Source of the DNA: Mesomycoplasma bovoculi M165/69
GTDB lineage: Bacteria; Bacillota_I; Bacilli_A; Mycoplasmatales; Metamycoplasmataceae
DNA length: 64,000 nt
Assembly: GCF_000524555.1 (NCBI RefSeq)
Contig: NZ_CP007154.1
Location: forward strand, 1 to 64,000
Direction of reading: 5' to 3'
The first letter of the stretch is position 1. Each line of letters begins with the position of its first letter. Below, one piece after another: positions 29,778 to 47,472 of the stretch. The position numbers were made by a program, and so were the translations under genes. The notes under the pieces were generated by a model. It was not told the DNA's origin. It was given only the letters and a program-made list of their open reading frames with translations, and ran no database searches.

Positions 29778-30649
29778 ATCAAACAAAATTAAGTTTTGTT
29801 GAATGTTTTTACAATAGTGAAGATATTAATGAGATAGTTGATAAAGTTATAAATAATTCTTTGTTTGTTGACAAAAAAATTTATGTTTTTAAAAATTTTT
29901 ATTTTTTTGACAAAGACAAAAAAGAAAATGAAAAAATAATATACAAATTAAACAATAGTAATCATATACTTATTTTTACTTACTTATTTGAAGAAGATGA
30001 TGCAAAAACTAAATTGCTAAAATCTGATATTTTTAAAGTTTTAGCAGATAAAAATGCAACTTTTGAAACAAAAAGTCTTAGTGAAAAAGATAAAAATGAT
30101 TTTATTGAAAGTTATTCAGCAAAAATTGGATTAGTTTTAACTAAAAGCGATGTTTTTAGAATTGAAATGATGATGCCAATGAATGCACAAATCATTGCAA
30201 ATGAACTCAACAAACTAAAAACTTTAAATTTAGAAATTACTTCAGAAATTATAGATTCTTTTGTTAGTGATTATTCAGGAGATAATATTTGGGGTTTTAT
30301 AAATTCTTTTGTAATTCGTGATGTTCAAAATATTTTTAAATTTTATAAAAATAAAATGTTGGCCGGAGCGCCTCTTTCTTGACTTGTGACACAAGTTAGC
30401 AATAAGTTGTATCAATCATTTATTGTTTATTTAAATTATAAAAATTATTTAAGAGATGTAGAGATAGCACAAGTTCTTAACTTAAAACCATTTCAAGTAA
30501 AAAAAATTGTTCAATTTTATAATAGTGTGGGAATAGAAAAAGTAAAAAGAATGCTTATTTGACTTGCTAAATTAGATTCGGATGTTAAGAAATTTATAAT
30601 TGATGAAAATATTGGTTTTGAGTTTTTTCTATTACAGTTTTCTATTTAA
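29717..30649 (+). CDS. holA: DNA polymerase III delta subunit
   Basis: HolA opens the sliding clamp within the clamp loader. The 310-residue protein starts MFFVYGNDHFFIQEKVKAII, typical of the N-terminal HolA domain (YG-D-F), and has EMMMPMNAQIIANELNKL in the middle and helical C-terminus NYLRDVEIAQVLNLKPFQVK. Length and motif order match mycoplasma HolA. The start lies within comEC (61-base overlap), a comEC-holA order common in Firmicutes. UGA Trp codons are near the end. Confidence 0.88.
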
Positions 30650-30693
30650 TTTTAAAAAGCAAAGAAATTTGTTATTTTTTTTATTTAATTTGT

Positions 30694-30809
30694 TAAAATA
30701 ATACCCGCAATACATAGAGATAATAACTGTTGTAAAACTTAATTTGTTATTTGAATGTATATAGTATTGCACTTTTAATTATTTTATATAAAAAGAAAGG
30801 AGTGCAAAT
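30694..30809 (+). promoter_or_regulatory. rplJ leader (L10 leader region) and promoter
   Basis: About 110 bases of untranslated leader follow a TAAAAT box at 30694-30699. L10-L12 operons in Firmicutes carry an RNA leader bound by the L10(L12)4 complex for feedback control; position suits this. I did not resolve the full secondary structure, so the leader assignment is from context. Confidence 0.5.
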
Positions 30810-31307
30810 TTGAATAGTTTTCGTGCTAAAAAAGTAGAAACTGTTAAAGAAATTAAAGAACTTTTAACAAATTCTTCTTCACTTGCGATTGCAGAATATC
30901 GTGGACTAACTGTTGCTGAGTTAGAGCAATTAAGAAATGAGTTTAGAGCAGCTGGTGTTGTTACAAAAGTTTATAAAAATAGACTTTTTAAAATAGCAGC
31001 AAAAGAAGCAGGTTTTTCTTCAATTGAAACTGAACTTATTGGTCCTAATATCTTTGCATTTGGAACTTCTGATCCTATCGCACCTGCAAAAATTATTTTC
31101 AACTCTACAAAAGAGCAGCCACTTTTAATTTTAAAAGGTGGAATTTATGAAGGGCAAGTTATTTCTTCTAGTGAGATGAAAGATGTGGCAACACTTCCAA
31201 ACTTCACTGAAGCTCTTACAATTCTTGCAAGATCTCTTCAAACACCATTACAACAACTTTCACTTGGTTTGAAAATGTTGGTTGATGAAGGCAAAATTAA
31301 TCAGTAA
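30810..31307 (+). CDS. rplJ: 50S ribosomal protein L10
   Basis: The 165-residue protein forms the base of the ribosomal stalk and binds L7/L12 dimers through its C-terminal helix. Family pattern is plain: [35 protein letters not shown] and [14 protein letters not shown]. The start codon is TTG, set by a strong AAAGGAG site seven bases upstream; no in-frame ATG exists nearby. It is followed by rplL after 56 bases. Confidence 0.95.
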   Translation: MNSFRAKKVETVKEIKELLTNSSSLAIAEYRGLTVAELEQLRNEFRAAGVVTKVYKNRLFKIAAKEAGFSSIETELIGPNIFAFGTSDPIAPAKIIFNSTKEQPLLILKGGIYEGQVISSSEMKDVATLPNFTEALTILARSLQTPLQQLSLGLKMLVDEGKINQ

Positions 31308-31363
31308 ATCTAAGATTTACACAATCACTTAAAAATTTTTAATTTAATGAAAAAGGAAAAATA

Positions 31364-31726
31364 ATGGCAAAAATTACAAAAGATCAATTTATTGAATCAT
31401 TAAAAGAAATGAGTATTAAAGAGGTTATGGAACTTGTTCAAGCTTTAAAAGACGAGTTTGGAATTGACCCATCTGCTGTTGCAGTTGCAGCAGCTCCTGA
31501 AAAAGCTGAAGCAAAATCAGAAGTAACAGTTACTTTAAAATCAGCAGGACAAGAAAAAGTTAAAGTTATTAAAGTTGTTAAAGAATTATTCAACTTAGGA
31601 TTAATGGAAGCTAAGAAAATCGCTGATTCAGCTCCTGCAGTTCTAAAAGAAAATGTTAGTCCAGCTGAAGCTGAAGAAATTGCAAAAAAACTTCAAGAAG
31701 TTGGTGCTGAAGTTTCAATTGACTAA
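31364..31726 (+). CDS. rplL: 50S ribosomal protein L7/L12
   Basis: A 120-residue stalk protein that recruits translation GTPases. The N-terminal dimerisation helix (IESLKEMSIKEVMELVQALK) is joined by an Ala/Glu-rich hinge (AVAVAAAPEKAEAKS) to the C-terminal domain with KVIKVVKELFNLGLMEAKKI. The length is standard. AAAGGAAAA precedes ATG. A terminator lies downstream, separating it partly from rpoB. Confidence 0.97.
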   Translation: MAKITKDQFIESLKEMSIKEVMELVQALKDEFGIDPSAVAVAAAPEKAEAKSEVTVTLKSAGQEKVKVIKVVKELFNLGLMEAKKIADSAPAVLKENVSPAEAEEIAKKLQEVGAEVSID

Positions 31727-31764
31727 TAATTTTGAACAAGCAAGTAAAATATACATTTATTAAT

Positions 31765-31796
31765 AAAAATGGCGTTTTTTATAATGCCATTTTTGC
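31765..31796 (+). terminator. Terminator/attenuator between rplL and rpoB
   Basis: AAAAATGGC and GCCATTTTT pair around an AT loop, followed by T. Partial termination here would lower RNA polymerase synthesis relative to L12, as in many bacteria. Confidence 0.8.
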
Positions 31797-31819
31797 ACTA
31801 TTAAAAACAAAGGAATATT

Positions 31820-35500
<3,681 letters not shown>

Positions 35501-35518
35501 ACTATTGAGGTAATTATT

Positions 35519-39759
<4,241 letters not shown>

Positions 39760-39760
<1 letters not shown>

Positions 39761-40161
39761 TGCTTAATTATCAAAAATCAGAATCATTTGAATCTTCAAA
39801 CTCAAATGATTATGAAAAAATAATTTCAAAAATAATTGCACTAAAAGTGCAATTTATTTATTTAATAGGGGATTACGGAGTAGGTAAAACATTTTTTGTT
39901 AAGCAATTGGGTAAGTTTTTAGGACTAAAAGATAATATAACTTCACCATCATTTAATTTTTGTTTTGTTTATAACAAATTAGTTCATATTGATCTTGATA
40001 ATTTTAAAGGTGATTTATCAGAATTTTATGACTATTTTGAAGATAAATTAGTTGTCATTGAGTGAGCTAACAAGTTAGATAATTTTGAAACTAATTCAGT
40101 TTGTCTTAAAATTAATTTTATTGATGAAAACAAGCGCAAAGTAGAACTTTTTTATAATTAA
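39760..40161 (+). CDS. tsaE: tRNA threonylcarbamoyladenosine biosynthesis protein TsaE
   Basis: TsaE is the small ATPase that supports TsaB/TsaD in making t6A at position 37 of ANN-decoding tRNAs. The 133-residue protein has P-loop GDYGVGKTFF, the switch stretch TSPSFNF and Walker B-like LVHIDLDNF, followed by VVIEWANKL with UGA-coded Trp, all typical. The ATG overlaps rpoC by one base. tsaB follows after 111 bases; tsaD is outside the window. Confidence 0.92.
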
Positions 40162-40272
40162 GTTGATATTTCAAACATTTTTTTACAATAAGTAAAAAAA
40201 CAAAATAAATACTTTTTGTTTTTAAATTTTATTATTTTTAATTTTAGCAATACAATATATTTATAATTAATT

Positions 40273-40815
40273 ATGAAATTTTTTATTGATACTACAAATG
40301 ATTTTATAGCTTTAGCCATTTTTGACCAAAACTATGTTTTAGTTGACTATTTTTTAGAAAAAATAGTTCAAAAAGCAGATGTTTTACCTATAAAAATCAA
40401 TGATCTTTTAACTAAAAATAATTTAAAGATTCAACAAATTAATGAATTTTATTTAAATTTAGGACCTGGTAAATTCACAGGTTGCCGAATTGGTCTTGTT
40501 TTTGTTAGAACTATTTGCCAACTTTCAGAAGCTAAACTTTTTACAACCAATTCTTTTTCAATAATATCTGTTGCTTTTAAAGAAAAAAGATATTACACAA
40601 TAAAAAACTCTAATAATTCTAGTTTTGGAGCTTGAGCTCAACAAGGAACTCTTGTTTCAGAAATGGAAATAATAAATGAAAACATAGACAATCAAGGTTC
40701 TTTTGACTATGTTTATTTATTTACAAATTTTAAACAAGCACAAACTATTTTTAAACAAGAAAAAAAATTACTTCAAGTCGAAGCGCTTTATTTGAAAGAT
40801 CCCAAAATTAATTAG
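40273..40815 (+). CDS. tsaB: tRNA threonylcarbamoyladenosine biosynthesis protein TsaB
   Basis: A 180-residue ASKHA-fold protein, shorter than the ~230 residues of walled bacteria but normal for mycoplasmas. It begins FIDTTNDFIALAIFD (the usual LAIDTS-like first strand) and has the family signature LNLGPGKFTGCRIGLVFVRT. TsaB lacks catalytic metal ligands and acts as the scaffold for TsaD. The N-terminal half is well conserved; the C-terminal part is reduced. UGA codes Trp after SSFGA. A strong bidirectional terminator follows. Confidence 0.88.
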
Positions 40816-40831
40816 ATTTTAAAATAAAAAT

Positions 40832-40858
40832 AAAAGGCACTTAATTAAGTGCCTTTTT
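40832..40858. terminator. Bidirectional terminator after tsaB
   Basis: AAAAGGCACTTAATTAAGTGCCTTTT is a perfect palindrome with A- and T-runs at its ends. It separates the rpoC/tsa plus-strand genes from the converging membrane protein gene. Confidence 0.88.
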
Positions 40859-40862
40859 GATT

Positions 40863-41252
40863 TTATTCAGTAAACTCAGTATTTCTTTGTTCTTCGTAAT
40901 TGATAATTTGTGAAACTCTAGAGTATGTGACTATGCAAACAACTATTCAATAAAAAAATGAAATAATAAATATAAAAATAATTAATGCACCAATAATAGC
41001 TAGAATAAATACAAGTTGTAAATTTGTGTAGGTATTGCTAAGTTTATCATTTTGAACTATAAAAATAACAATAAGACTTAAAAATAATAAGGATAAAATT
41101 ATTGTAACAAAAATAGCAAAACCTACAAACCCTATAGACCCAGATCGAACTGATCCAATTAGTAAACCAAGAATTAATATTGGAAAAAGAAATAACGAAA
41201 TTAAAATAATTAATGAAAGTTTTTTTAACAAATATAATTTTTGTAAATTCAT
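40863..41252 (-). CDS. Small membrane protein, four-helix, unidentified
   Basis: The 129-residue protein is mostly hydrophobic, with segments LSLIILISLFLFPILILGLL, GFAIFVTIILSLLFLSLIVIF, LVFILAIIGALIIFIFIISF and IVVCIVTYS; Trp is UGA. It ends in a polar tail (QIINYEEQRNTEFTE). An AAAGGAGG site precedes ATG 41252. It resembles the small membrane protein at 43824-44246 in size and helix layout (both end in a short S-x-I-x-x tail after the last helix); the two flank the AAA_13 ATPase gene. No family is recognised. Confidence 0.7.
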
Positions 41253-41377
41253 AAAACCTCCTTTCCTTTTTTGTATCTTTGTATTATAAATGAAAAAAGA
41301 AAAAAAGTATATAAGATTAATGTTTTTAAAATGAAGATTAAATAGTGTAATTTATAGTTATACTTATTTAAAAAAAG

Positions 41378-43642
41378 TTAAGTTAAATTCTTTATGTCAT
41401 TGTATGACTTTATTAAATCTTCTAATTCAGTATCTATCAATGGTTCATACATAAATGAGTTTATGTGCACATTCTCAGGCATAATTATAAGTGCTTTTTT
41501 TAATATCAACTGATCATTTTGTGGAATTAATTTGTTTTTTAAACATAGATTAAATAATTGTCCTGTTTGTTTATTTTGATTTATTTCTTTGTCGTCTACT
41601 CCATTTAGTTTAAGTTTCTTTATCATATACTCTTCTGATTTAAGTCTTATTGCAATAGACAACACAACTTTCAACTCTAATTCTAATTCTAGTTTTAATT
41701 CTAATTTATCATTTTTATATTGATCTAAAACATCATTTGCTTCATTATATATTTCTAAAAGTTCACTATTATTTTCTCATTTCTCAATTATATCATCTGG
41801 GAATTTTATGTATTTAGAAAATATGTCAAATATTTCATTATATTTTACTTTTTTATTACTTACTAGATTTGTATCACTTATATGTAAAACTTTTGTTAAT
41901 GTTTTATAATCATCATTATTTTCAATTTTATTAGTGAATTGAATTATATTTCTAACATATGGAATTAGGGCGATAAATTTTCGATTATTTAATTCCTTTA
42001 TTCAATCTAAAAAAAATATTTTATCATCAATGTTAAGTTGAAATTTTTCGAGTTTTATTTTATTATTTTGTTTTATTGCATATAACATATTCGATTTTGA
42101 TATAGCGAGTCTCAAGTTTATTGCTCTATAAAAATCAAAATTATGAGTTAATATAATTAATTTAAACCCAGGTATTTCTGCTATTTCATTTAAGTATTCT
42201 ATAATTGCATATTTATTTTTATAATCAAACGAATCGGCAATGTCATCTATAATAATCAATAAATCTTTTGGATTTGTTTTATTTTCAATTTTTAATTTTT
42301 CAATATCAAAAATAATATTTAGTAAATAAAGAGCTCTCCTTTCCCCTTGACTTAATATGCCTAATTCATTCAACTCCTCTTGGTTATATTCCTTTTTTTG
42401 AGTTTCATTATTATGATTTTTGAATTCAAACAAAACTGCAGGAAGACCTTCACCAATAATTGAAGCAAATTTATTTGCTATATTCATTTTATAGGGTGGA
42501 CTAAATCTTTTTTCAAATATTTCTAAAGCTTTTTCTCATTCAGTTGTTTCATTTTTATGATTTTCAATTTCTTCTTCTATAGATTTAAATGATTCTTTTA
42601 ATTTATTAAAATTTTCTTCATTATCTTTTATATAAGAGATTCATAATTGTTCCTTAAGTAAATTTGTATTTTCCCTTTTTAGGTAAGGTACAATTTCTAT
42701 ATTGTTTTCTATTATTTGTTTTAAATTTCTTCCTTTTCCAGTGTTCAATAATTTATTTATACTTGATAATGCTGGAATTTCTTTTATCTCTTTATCAATT
42801 TTATCAACTCATTCTTTTAGTTCTTTTTCATCTTTTATTACAATTGAATCATTTAATCTTATTGAATTACATTGTACAAAAAAATTATTCTTTTTTAATT
42901 CTTCAGCAATAATTTTAAATTCAGCATAACTAAACTTACCTTTTTCTAAAAAACCATAATTTTTATAAATTTCATTATTTTTAGAAATAAACTCTTCAAC
43001 ATTATTTTGAAATTCTTCTTCATTAATTTTTTTAAACAATGTTTTATCAAATATTTCATCATATTTGATGTGATTAAAAAGACTTAATTTATTTTTTAAT
43101 TTATCTTCAATATTTTTTAATTGATTTAAAAAACTATCATTTTCTAAACCTAAATCTTGGAAAAAAAATATTTCCAAATCTGAATCATTTGATTTTTCTT
43201 TTTTATCATATTTTAAGCCAGATTTGTTTTTAAGATAAAGAAAAAAATCTTCTTTTAACTTAAGTAATGTTTCTAACCTTTTCTTAGTATTATCATTAAC
43301 TAAAAGAGCAGATAAATATTCTGATTTATACTGACTATCCATTGATTTAATAACAAAAAGTGAATCTTTATCAAAATTTCACTTATCCTTACAATCTTCA
43401 TCTTTGCAAAGATTAAATTCTGGTTTTTCATCCACAAATATTTTATCTAAAATCTTATTTTTTTCACCTTGACGTATTTTGCTAAAAACTTCAGTAAAAG
43501 ATGTTTTCATTACCCCATTTTTAGCATAAACTGAAAAAACATTTTCTTTTCCTTTCTTTTCCTTTCCTTTTTTTTGAAAATCGAAAATATGTTTCATTTC
43601 ATGAATTCCAAAACAGTTTTTAAACTTGCATACAAGTTTCAT
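41378..43642 (-). CDS. AAA_13 / PrrC-RloC-like ATPase, candidate defence nuclease
   Basis: A 754-residue protein with a P-loop near the N-terminus, YAKNGVMKTS (residues 39-48). A long helical, Lys/Glu-rich insert follows. The second half of the ATPase holds signature SQGERR (431-436), Walker B LLIIIDDIADSFD (461-473) and H-loop LTHN (498-501). This ABC/SMC-like split matches AAA_13, the ATPase of PrrC and RloC anticodon nucleases. The C-terminal ~250 residues have Arg 666, Glu 670 and His 726 (in ENVHINSFMYEP), reminiscent of the Arg-Glu-His nuclease triad; this is a tentative reading. Cys pairs (C5/C10, C79/C84) occur. The ATG has an AAAGGAG site; the promoter contains a 15-base homopolymer. 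Confidence 0.75.
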
Positions 43643-43671
43643 TTTTTCTCCTTTAATTGTTTATTTTTTTA

Positions 43672-43702
43672 ATTATATAGTAGCAATAAAAAAAAAAAAA
43701 AA
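43672..43702 (-). promoter_or_regulatory. Promoter of the AAA_13 gene with poly-T15 in the -35 region
   Basis: On the minus strand TATAAT (43672-43677) lies 30 bases before the ATG. Directly upstream, after ten bases, comes an uninterrupted run of 15 T (43688-43702), covering the position where a -35 box would stand. Homopolymers at this place control variable lipoprotein promoters in other mycoplasmas. Confidence 0.7.
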
Positions 43703-43776
43703 GAAAGAAATCTCTCAAAAAAGACCAATTGAATTAAGTTAAATGTAAAAATAAAATTATTTCTTTTAAAAAATAT

Positions 43777-43804
43777 AAAAAAAGCACTTAATAAAGTGCT
43801 TTTA
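43777..43804 (-). terminator. Terminator after the small membrane protein gene
   Basis: AAAAGCACTT and AAGTGCTTTT pair around four bases, with seven T following on the minus strand. Confidence 0.8.
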
Positions 43805-43823
43805 AATTAGAAACTTTAGGAAA

Positions 43824-44246
43824 CTAATTGTTCATCATATAATAAGCAGATGATTCAAAAGCTATTAATCTAGAAATTTTAGAAATAGCAATCATACTAA
43901 AAATAAATCAATAAATTATACCTATTAAAGGAAGAAAAATTCAAAGCAATGTTGCTGTAAGACTATTAGAATGCAATGAACTTATTTGTGTATAAATATA
44001 CATAGATTTGCCATCAGATATACCCATAACTAAACTTTTGGCAGCACTAGCTTTTGTTGTAAAAACAATAGCTAATATAAATAAACAAATGTGTAAACCT
44101 ATAGCTAAGAAAATAATTTTTATTCCTATAGTATTTAATTCTACATTAAATCCTTCACTAACTAAATATCATACACTCAAGCCTATCAAAACTAAATTAA
44201 TTATTATTATAGACAAAATACTTGCTGCAATTTTTTTTAGAGACAT
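43824..44246 (-). CDS. Small membrane protein, four-helix, unidentified
   Basis: Readable only with UGA as Trp, 140 residues from ATG 44246. Hydrophobic segments are AASILSIIIINLVLIGLSVW, IKIIFLAIGLHICLFILAIVF and LLWIFLPLIGIIYWFIFSMIA, the last two separated by a polar loop (KSLVMGISDGKSMYIYTQIS). It ends ISRLIAFESSAYYMMNN. It lies directly upstream of the AAA_13 gene on the same strand, but with a terminator and a separate promoter between. A plus-strand frame at 44008-44262 is its shadow. No family is recognised. Confidence 0.7.
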
Positions 44247-44491
44247 CAACTTAATTAAGTAAAAATTCAAAATAAATTCCTATTTATTATTATAATTTAT
44301 TTAAATTATATTATAAATTTTCTTTTTTCTCAAAAAGATATATAAATGACTTATTATTAAAATTTTATTTATTAATAATTACTCTTCGTGAGAGATATCA
44401 ACTCCATAAATTAGAACTAAATTAATAATTTTTAGTAGAAATAAAATTCTAAAAATATTAAAATAATTACTTTAGCACAGAAGTTTTTAAA
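44247..44491. other. 245-base non-coding gap
   Basis: Very AT-rich sequence between rsmG and the small membrane protein. No open frame, tRNA or clear hairpin is visible. The stretch TATTATAATTTATTTAAATT near 44284-44305 could hold the promoter of the membrane protein gene. Confidence 0.4.
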
Positions 44492-45079
44492 TTATATTTT
44501 TTTAAAACTTATATAAATATTTTTGTTTTCAAATTCTTTAATTTTTTTTATTTCAAAAATATGATTTACTTCTTTATTTTCATCAAAAACTTTTGGCCCT
44601 TTTATAAAGGCTAAATGACTATTTTTAAAATTAGTTGTAATATCTAAAAGCATTGCTAGTGAACCCACAGCTCGAGCTGTAATTATGTCAAAACTACCTT
44701 TATTTTGTTGCACTTTTGAACAAAAAACTTCAAAATTTAGATTTAAATTTTGTGCAACTTCATTTAAAAATTCACATCTTTTTTTGCGAGGTTCTGCGAT
44801 TGTTAATTGAGTTCCAGGTTTTCAAATTAAGTAAGGAATTGAAGGAAATCCTGCTCCAGCTCCAATATCTAATAATTTAAAATTATTTTGTTTTAAATTA
44901 TTTGTTATAAAATCTAAACAAACCAAAGATTCATAAATACCTTCTTCTCAAAGTTTGTCTCCTGAAAAACCAGTTAAGTTGTATTCTTTATTGTGATGTT
45001 CAATTAAATTAACATATTTTTGTAATTTTTCAAAGGTTTCTTGACCAACAAGTTTCAAAGTTTTATTTTGATAATTCAT
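44492..45079 (-). CDS. rsmG: 16S rRNA (guanine-527 N7)-methyltransferase RsmG
   Basis: The 195-residue protein methylates G527 of 16S rRNA using SAM. The SAM-binding motif LLDIGAGAGFPSIP is near residues 67-80; the acidic AEPRKKRCEFLNEV and catalytic-face ITARAVGSLAMLLD follow in the usual order. The N-terminus (YVNLIEHHNKEYNLTG) also fits. The ATG lies inside the 3' end of prs (17-base overlap), indicating translational coupling. Trp codons in the first half are UGA. Confidence 0.93.
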
Positions 45080-46064
45080 CATTAACTAATTTATACTCAT
45101 GTGTCATTTCTTCATAAATTGAACTGATAGAAGTTGAATGAATGCAAGCTAAAATCACTTTTGATAAGAAAGTATCTAGTGAAGTAATGAAGATTTTTTT
45201 GAATTTTTGAAGCAAAAATTCATTGTCAATTGAATCAGTAACAATAACTTTGTCAATGCTAGTGTTTTCTTCAAATTTTTCAAAACCTCTAGAAAACACA
45301 CCATGTGTTGCAGCAACAACAACAGATTTTGCACCTTTAGATTTAACAACATCTGCTGCTTTTAAAATAGTTCCTCCTGTATCAATGATATCATCAAGGA
45401 GAATACAATCTTTACCATCAACTTCACCAATTAAACCAAAAACATCAATTTGGTTAACACCAGTTCTTCGTTTATCTATTACAGCAACTGGAGTATTTTT
45501 GCCAAGTATTTCAGCCAAAATTCTAGCTCTAACAGTTCCTCCATGATCTGGAGAAACTACTACATAGTTTTTAGATTTTCCAACTAATTCTTGGGCTAAA
45601 ATAAATTGACCAAGAAGTTCGTCAACTGAAACATTGAAAAAACCTTGAATACTTGGGTTATGAATATCAACAAGAACAACTTTTGTTACACCACTGGTTT
45701 CTAACAAGTTAGCAATTAATCTAGCAGTTATTGGTTGTCGACCAGAAGATTTTCGATCCTGGCGCGCATAACCATAGTAAGAAAGTATAACTATAATGTC
45801 TTTGGCATATCCGCGTTTTAAGGAATCTATAAAAATTAATAATTCCATAATATTATCATTAACAGGTTTTGCTGTGCTTGCAACAACAAAAACTGTTGAA
45901 TTGCGAATAGTTTCACGTGATTTTAACATCACTTCACCATCAGCAAAAACTGTTCTTTCAATTTCAGAAAGAGGTATTTGTATTTTTTCTGAAATTTTTT
46001 GAGCTAATTTTTTGGAATTTTCCATTCCAAAAAGAACGAATTTATTTTTTGTTTCTAATATCAT
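45063..46064 (-). CDS. prs: Ribose-phosphate pyrophosphokinase
   Basis: Makes PRPP from ribose-5-phosphate and ATP for nucleotide synthesis. The 333-residue protein starts at ATG 46064 with AAGGTGAT upstream; a TTG at 46076 is an alternative. It contains ERTVFADGEVMLKSRETIRN, SYYGYARQDRKSSGRQPITA (ATP-binding loop), VVSPDHGGTVRAR and the PRPP loop CILLDDIIDTGGTI. It has no UGA codon. It precedes rsmG in the same operon. Confidence 0.95.
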   Translation of the reverse strand: MILETKNKFVLFGMENSKKLAQKISEKIQIPLSEIERTVFADGEVMLKSRETIRNSTVFVVASTAKPVNDNIMELLIFIDSLKRGYAKDIIVILSYYGYARQDRKSSGRQPITARLIANLLETSGVTKVVLVDIHNPSIQGFFNVSVDELLGQFILAQELVGKSKNYVVVSPDHGGTVRARILAEILGKNTPVAVIDKRRTGVNQIDVFGLIGEVDGKDCILLDDIIDTGGTILKAADVVKSKGAKSVVVAATHGVFSRGFEKFEENTSIDKVIVTDSIDNEFLLQKFKKIFITSLDTFLSKVILACIHSTSISSIYEEMTHEYKLVNDELSK

Positions 46065-46127
46065 ATCACCTTGCAAATTTTAAACAAAAACATTTTAAAA
46101 CTATAATTTTATACTAAAATAAAACAT

Positions 46128-47357
46128 ATGAATTGAGAATTTAGTACTTTAAAGCCCCGACACCTTAAATCTTTACAGGCAGTTTCTTCTAAATTTACTA
46201 AAAAAGTTGATTTTGTTAGTTCGAGAAATATGCCTTTAACAACTAATTTAAACATAAATAAAAATAATAATTTTTTCGAACTTATTATTAGCGAACAAGA
46301 AAGCACAAACAAAACTATTGCTGCTTTTTTTACTATTGAAAAATTAGATGAAATATTTTTGTTAGATCTTATTTTTTTAAATAAAAATTTAGAATCAACC
46401 TGGCAAGAAATAATTATTGAAAAAACCTATGATTTTATAGTGGAAAAATTTAAATTAAATGAATTCACACTTGAAATTAATGGATTTACAAGTTTGACAA
46501 ACTTGCCTTTTGAAAATTGATGAAAAATTGATGAAAATACTTATAAAATTATCGTAAAATCCTATAAATTCATAGACATCCATAGCCATCCTTTTGCAGA
46601 ATATTATGATAATTCTGAAAAAGAAGTGGAAAATTGCTTTGCAAATTCCATAGATAAAATGGTAATTGTTGGAACATCTTGAGAAGATATCCAAGAAGTT
46701 ACAGAATTATCAAAAAAATGAAAAAATACCTATAACATAATAGGTATTCATCCAAGTAATATTCAAGAAAATGAAGATTATTCAAAATTAGAAAAATTTA
46801 TTAATGAAAAAACAATTGGTATAGGTGAAATTGGTCTTGATACTTATCACAAAACAAACTTAGAACTAGCCCTCCAAATTAGTGCTATGGATAAACAAAT
46901 TGAAATTGCTAAAAAACATAATTTAGTTGTTATGTTTCACATTAGAGACCAAAATATAAATGAGACAACAAATTTAGAATTAACTCAAGACAAAATTAAA
47001 AAAAATCCCAATATTAATTTTGTTTTTCATAATTATTCAGCACCTATTGGTTTGCTTGAAAAATTTAAAGATTTACCTAATATTTATTTTTCATTTTCAG
47101 GTGTTGCAACCTTCAAAAACAGCTATGATATTAGACAAGCAATTGAACAACTCCCTTTAAATAAAATCCTGATTGAAACCGATGCTCCTTATTTGTCACC
47201 CGAACCTAATAGAGGTCTTTGACCCAATTCATCTATAGAAATAAAGCAAGTTTATCAAAAAATTGCCTTTATAAAAGGTATTAGCAAAAAAGATTTAAGT
47301 GAAATTATTCAAAATAATTTTGAATTTGTGTTTGGAAGAAAATTAATTAAAAATTAA
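46128..47357 (+). CDS. TatD-family deoxyribonuclease with extra N-terminal domain
   Basis: A 409-residue protein, about 145 longer than usual TatD enzymes (~260). The C-terminal part is a metal-dependent hydrolase: FIDIHSHPF (His 152, His 154), IGEIGLDTY (metal Glu), FHIRD, VFHNYSA and LIETDAPYLSPEPNRG. The N-terminal ~145 residues (MNWEFSTLKPRHLKSLQAVS ..., FELIISEQESTNKTIAAFFT, FLLDLIFLNKNLESTWQEII) form a compact alpha/beta-like unit with no catalytic motif I recognise; a GNAT-type fold is one guess. Six UGA codons are used. ATG 46128 is divergent from prs. Confidence 0.88.
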
Positions 47358-47472
47358 ATGCATTTATTTTTATTAATTTAAACAAATTTTTAGGCAAATA
47401 CATTTTTGACCAACTATCTAGATTAAGAAAACAATAATTTTGATTATAATATAATAAAACAAGAGTTTACAA

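Noticed and set aside
43660-43823. Poly-A region as an assembly artefact
   Set aside because: The run lies in an orderly promoter position next to a perfect TATAAT, so it is kept as a real feature, although its exact length may be miscounted by sequencing.
44008-44262. 84-codon plus-strand frame
   Set aside because: The opposite strand encodes a better membrane protein (43824-44246) when UGA is read as Trp.
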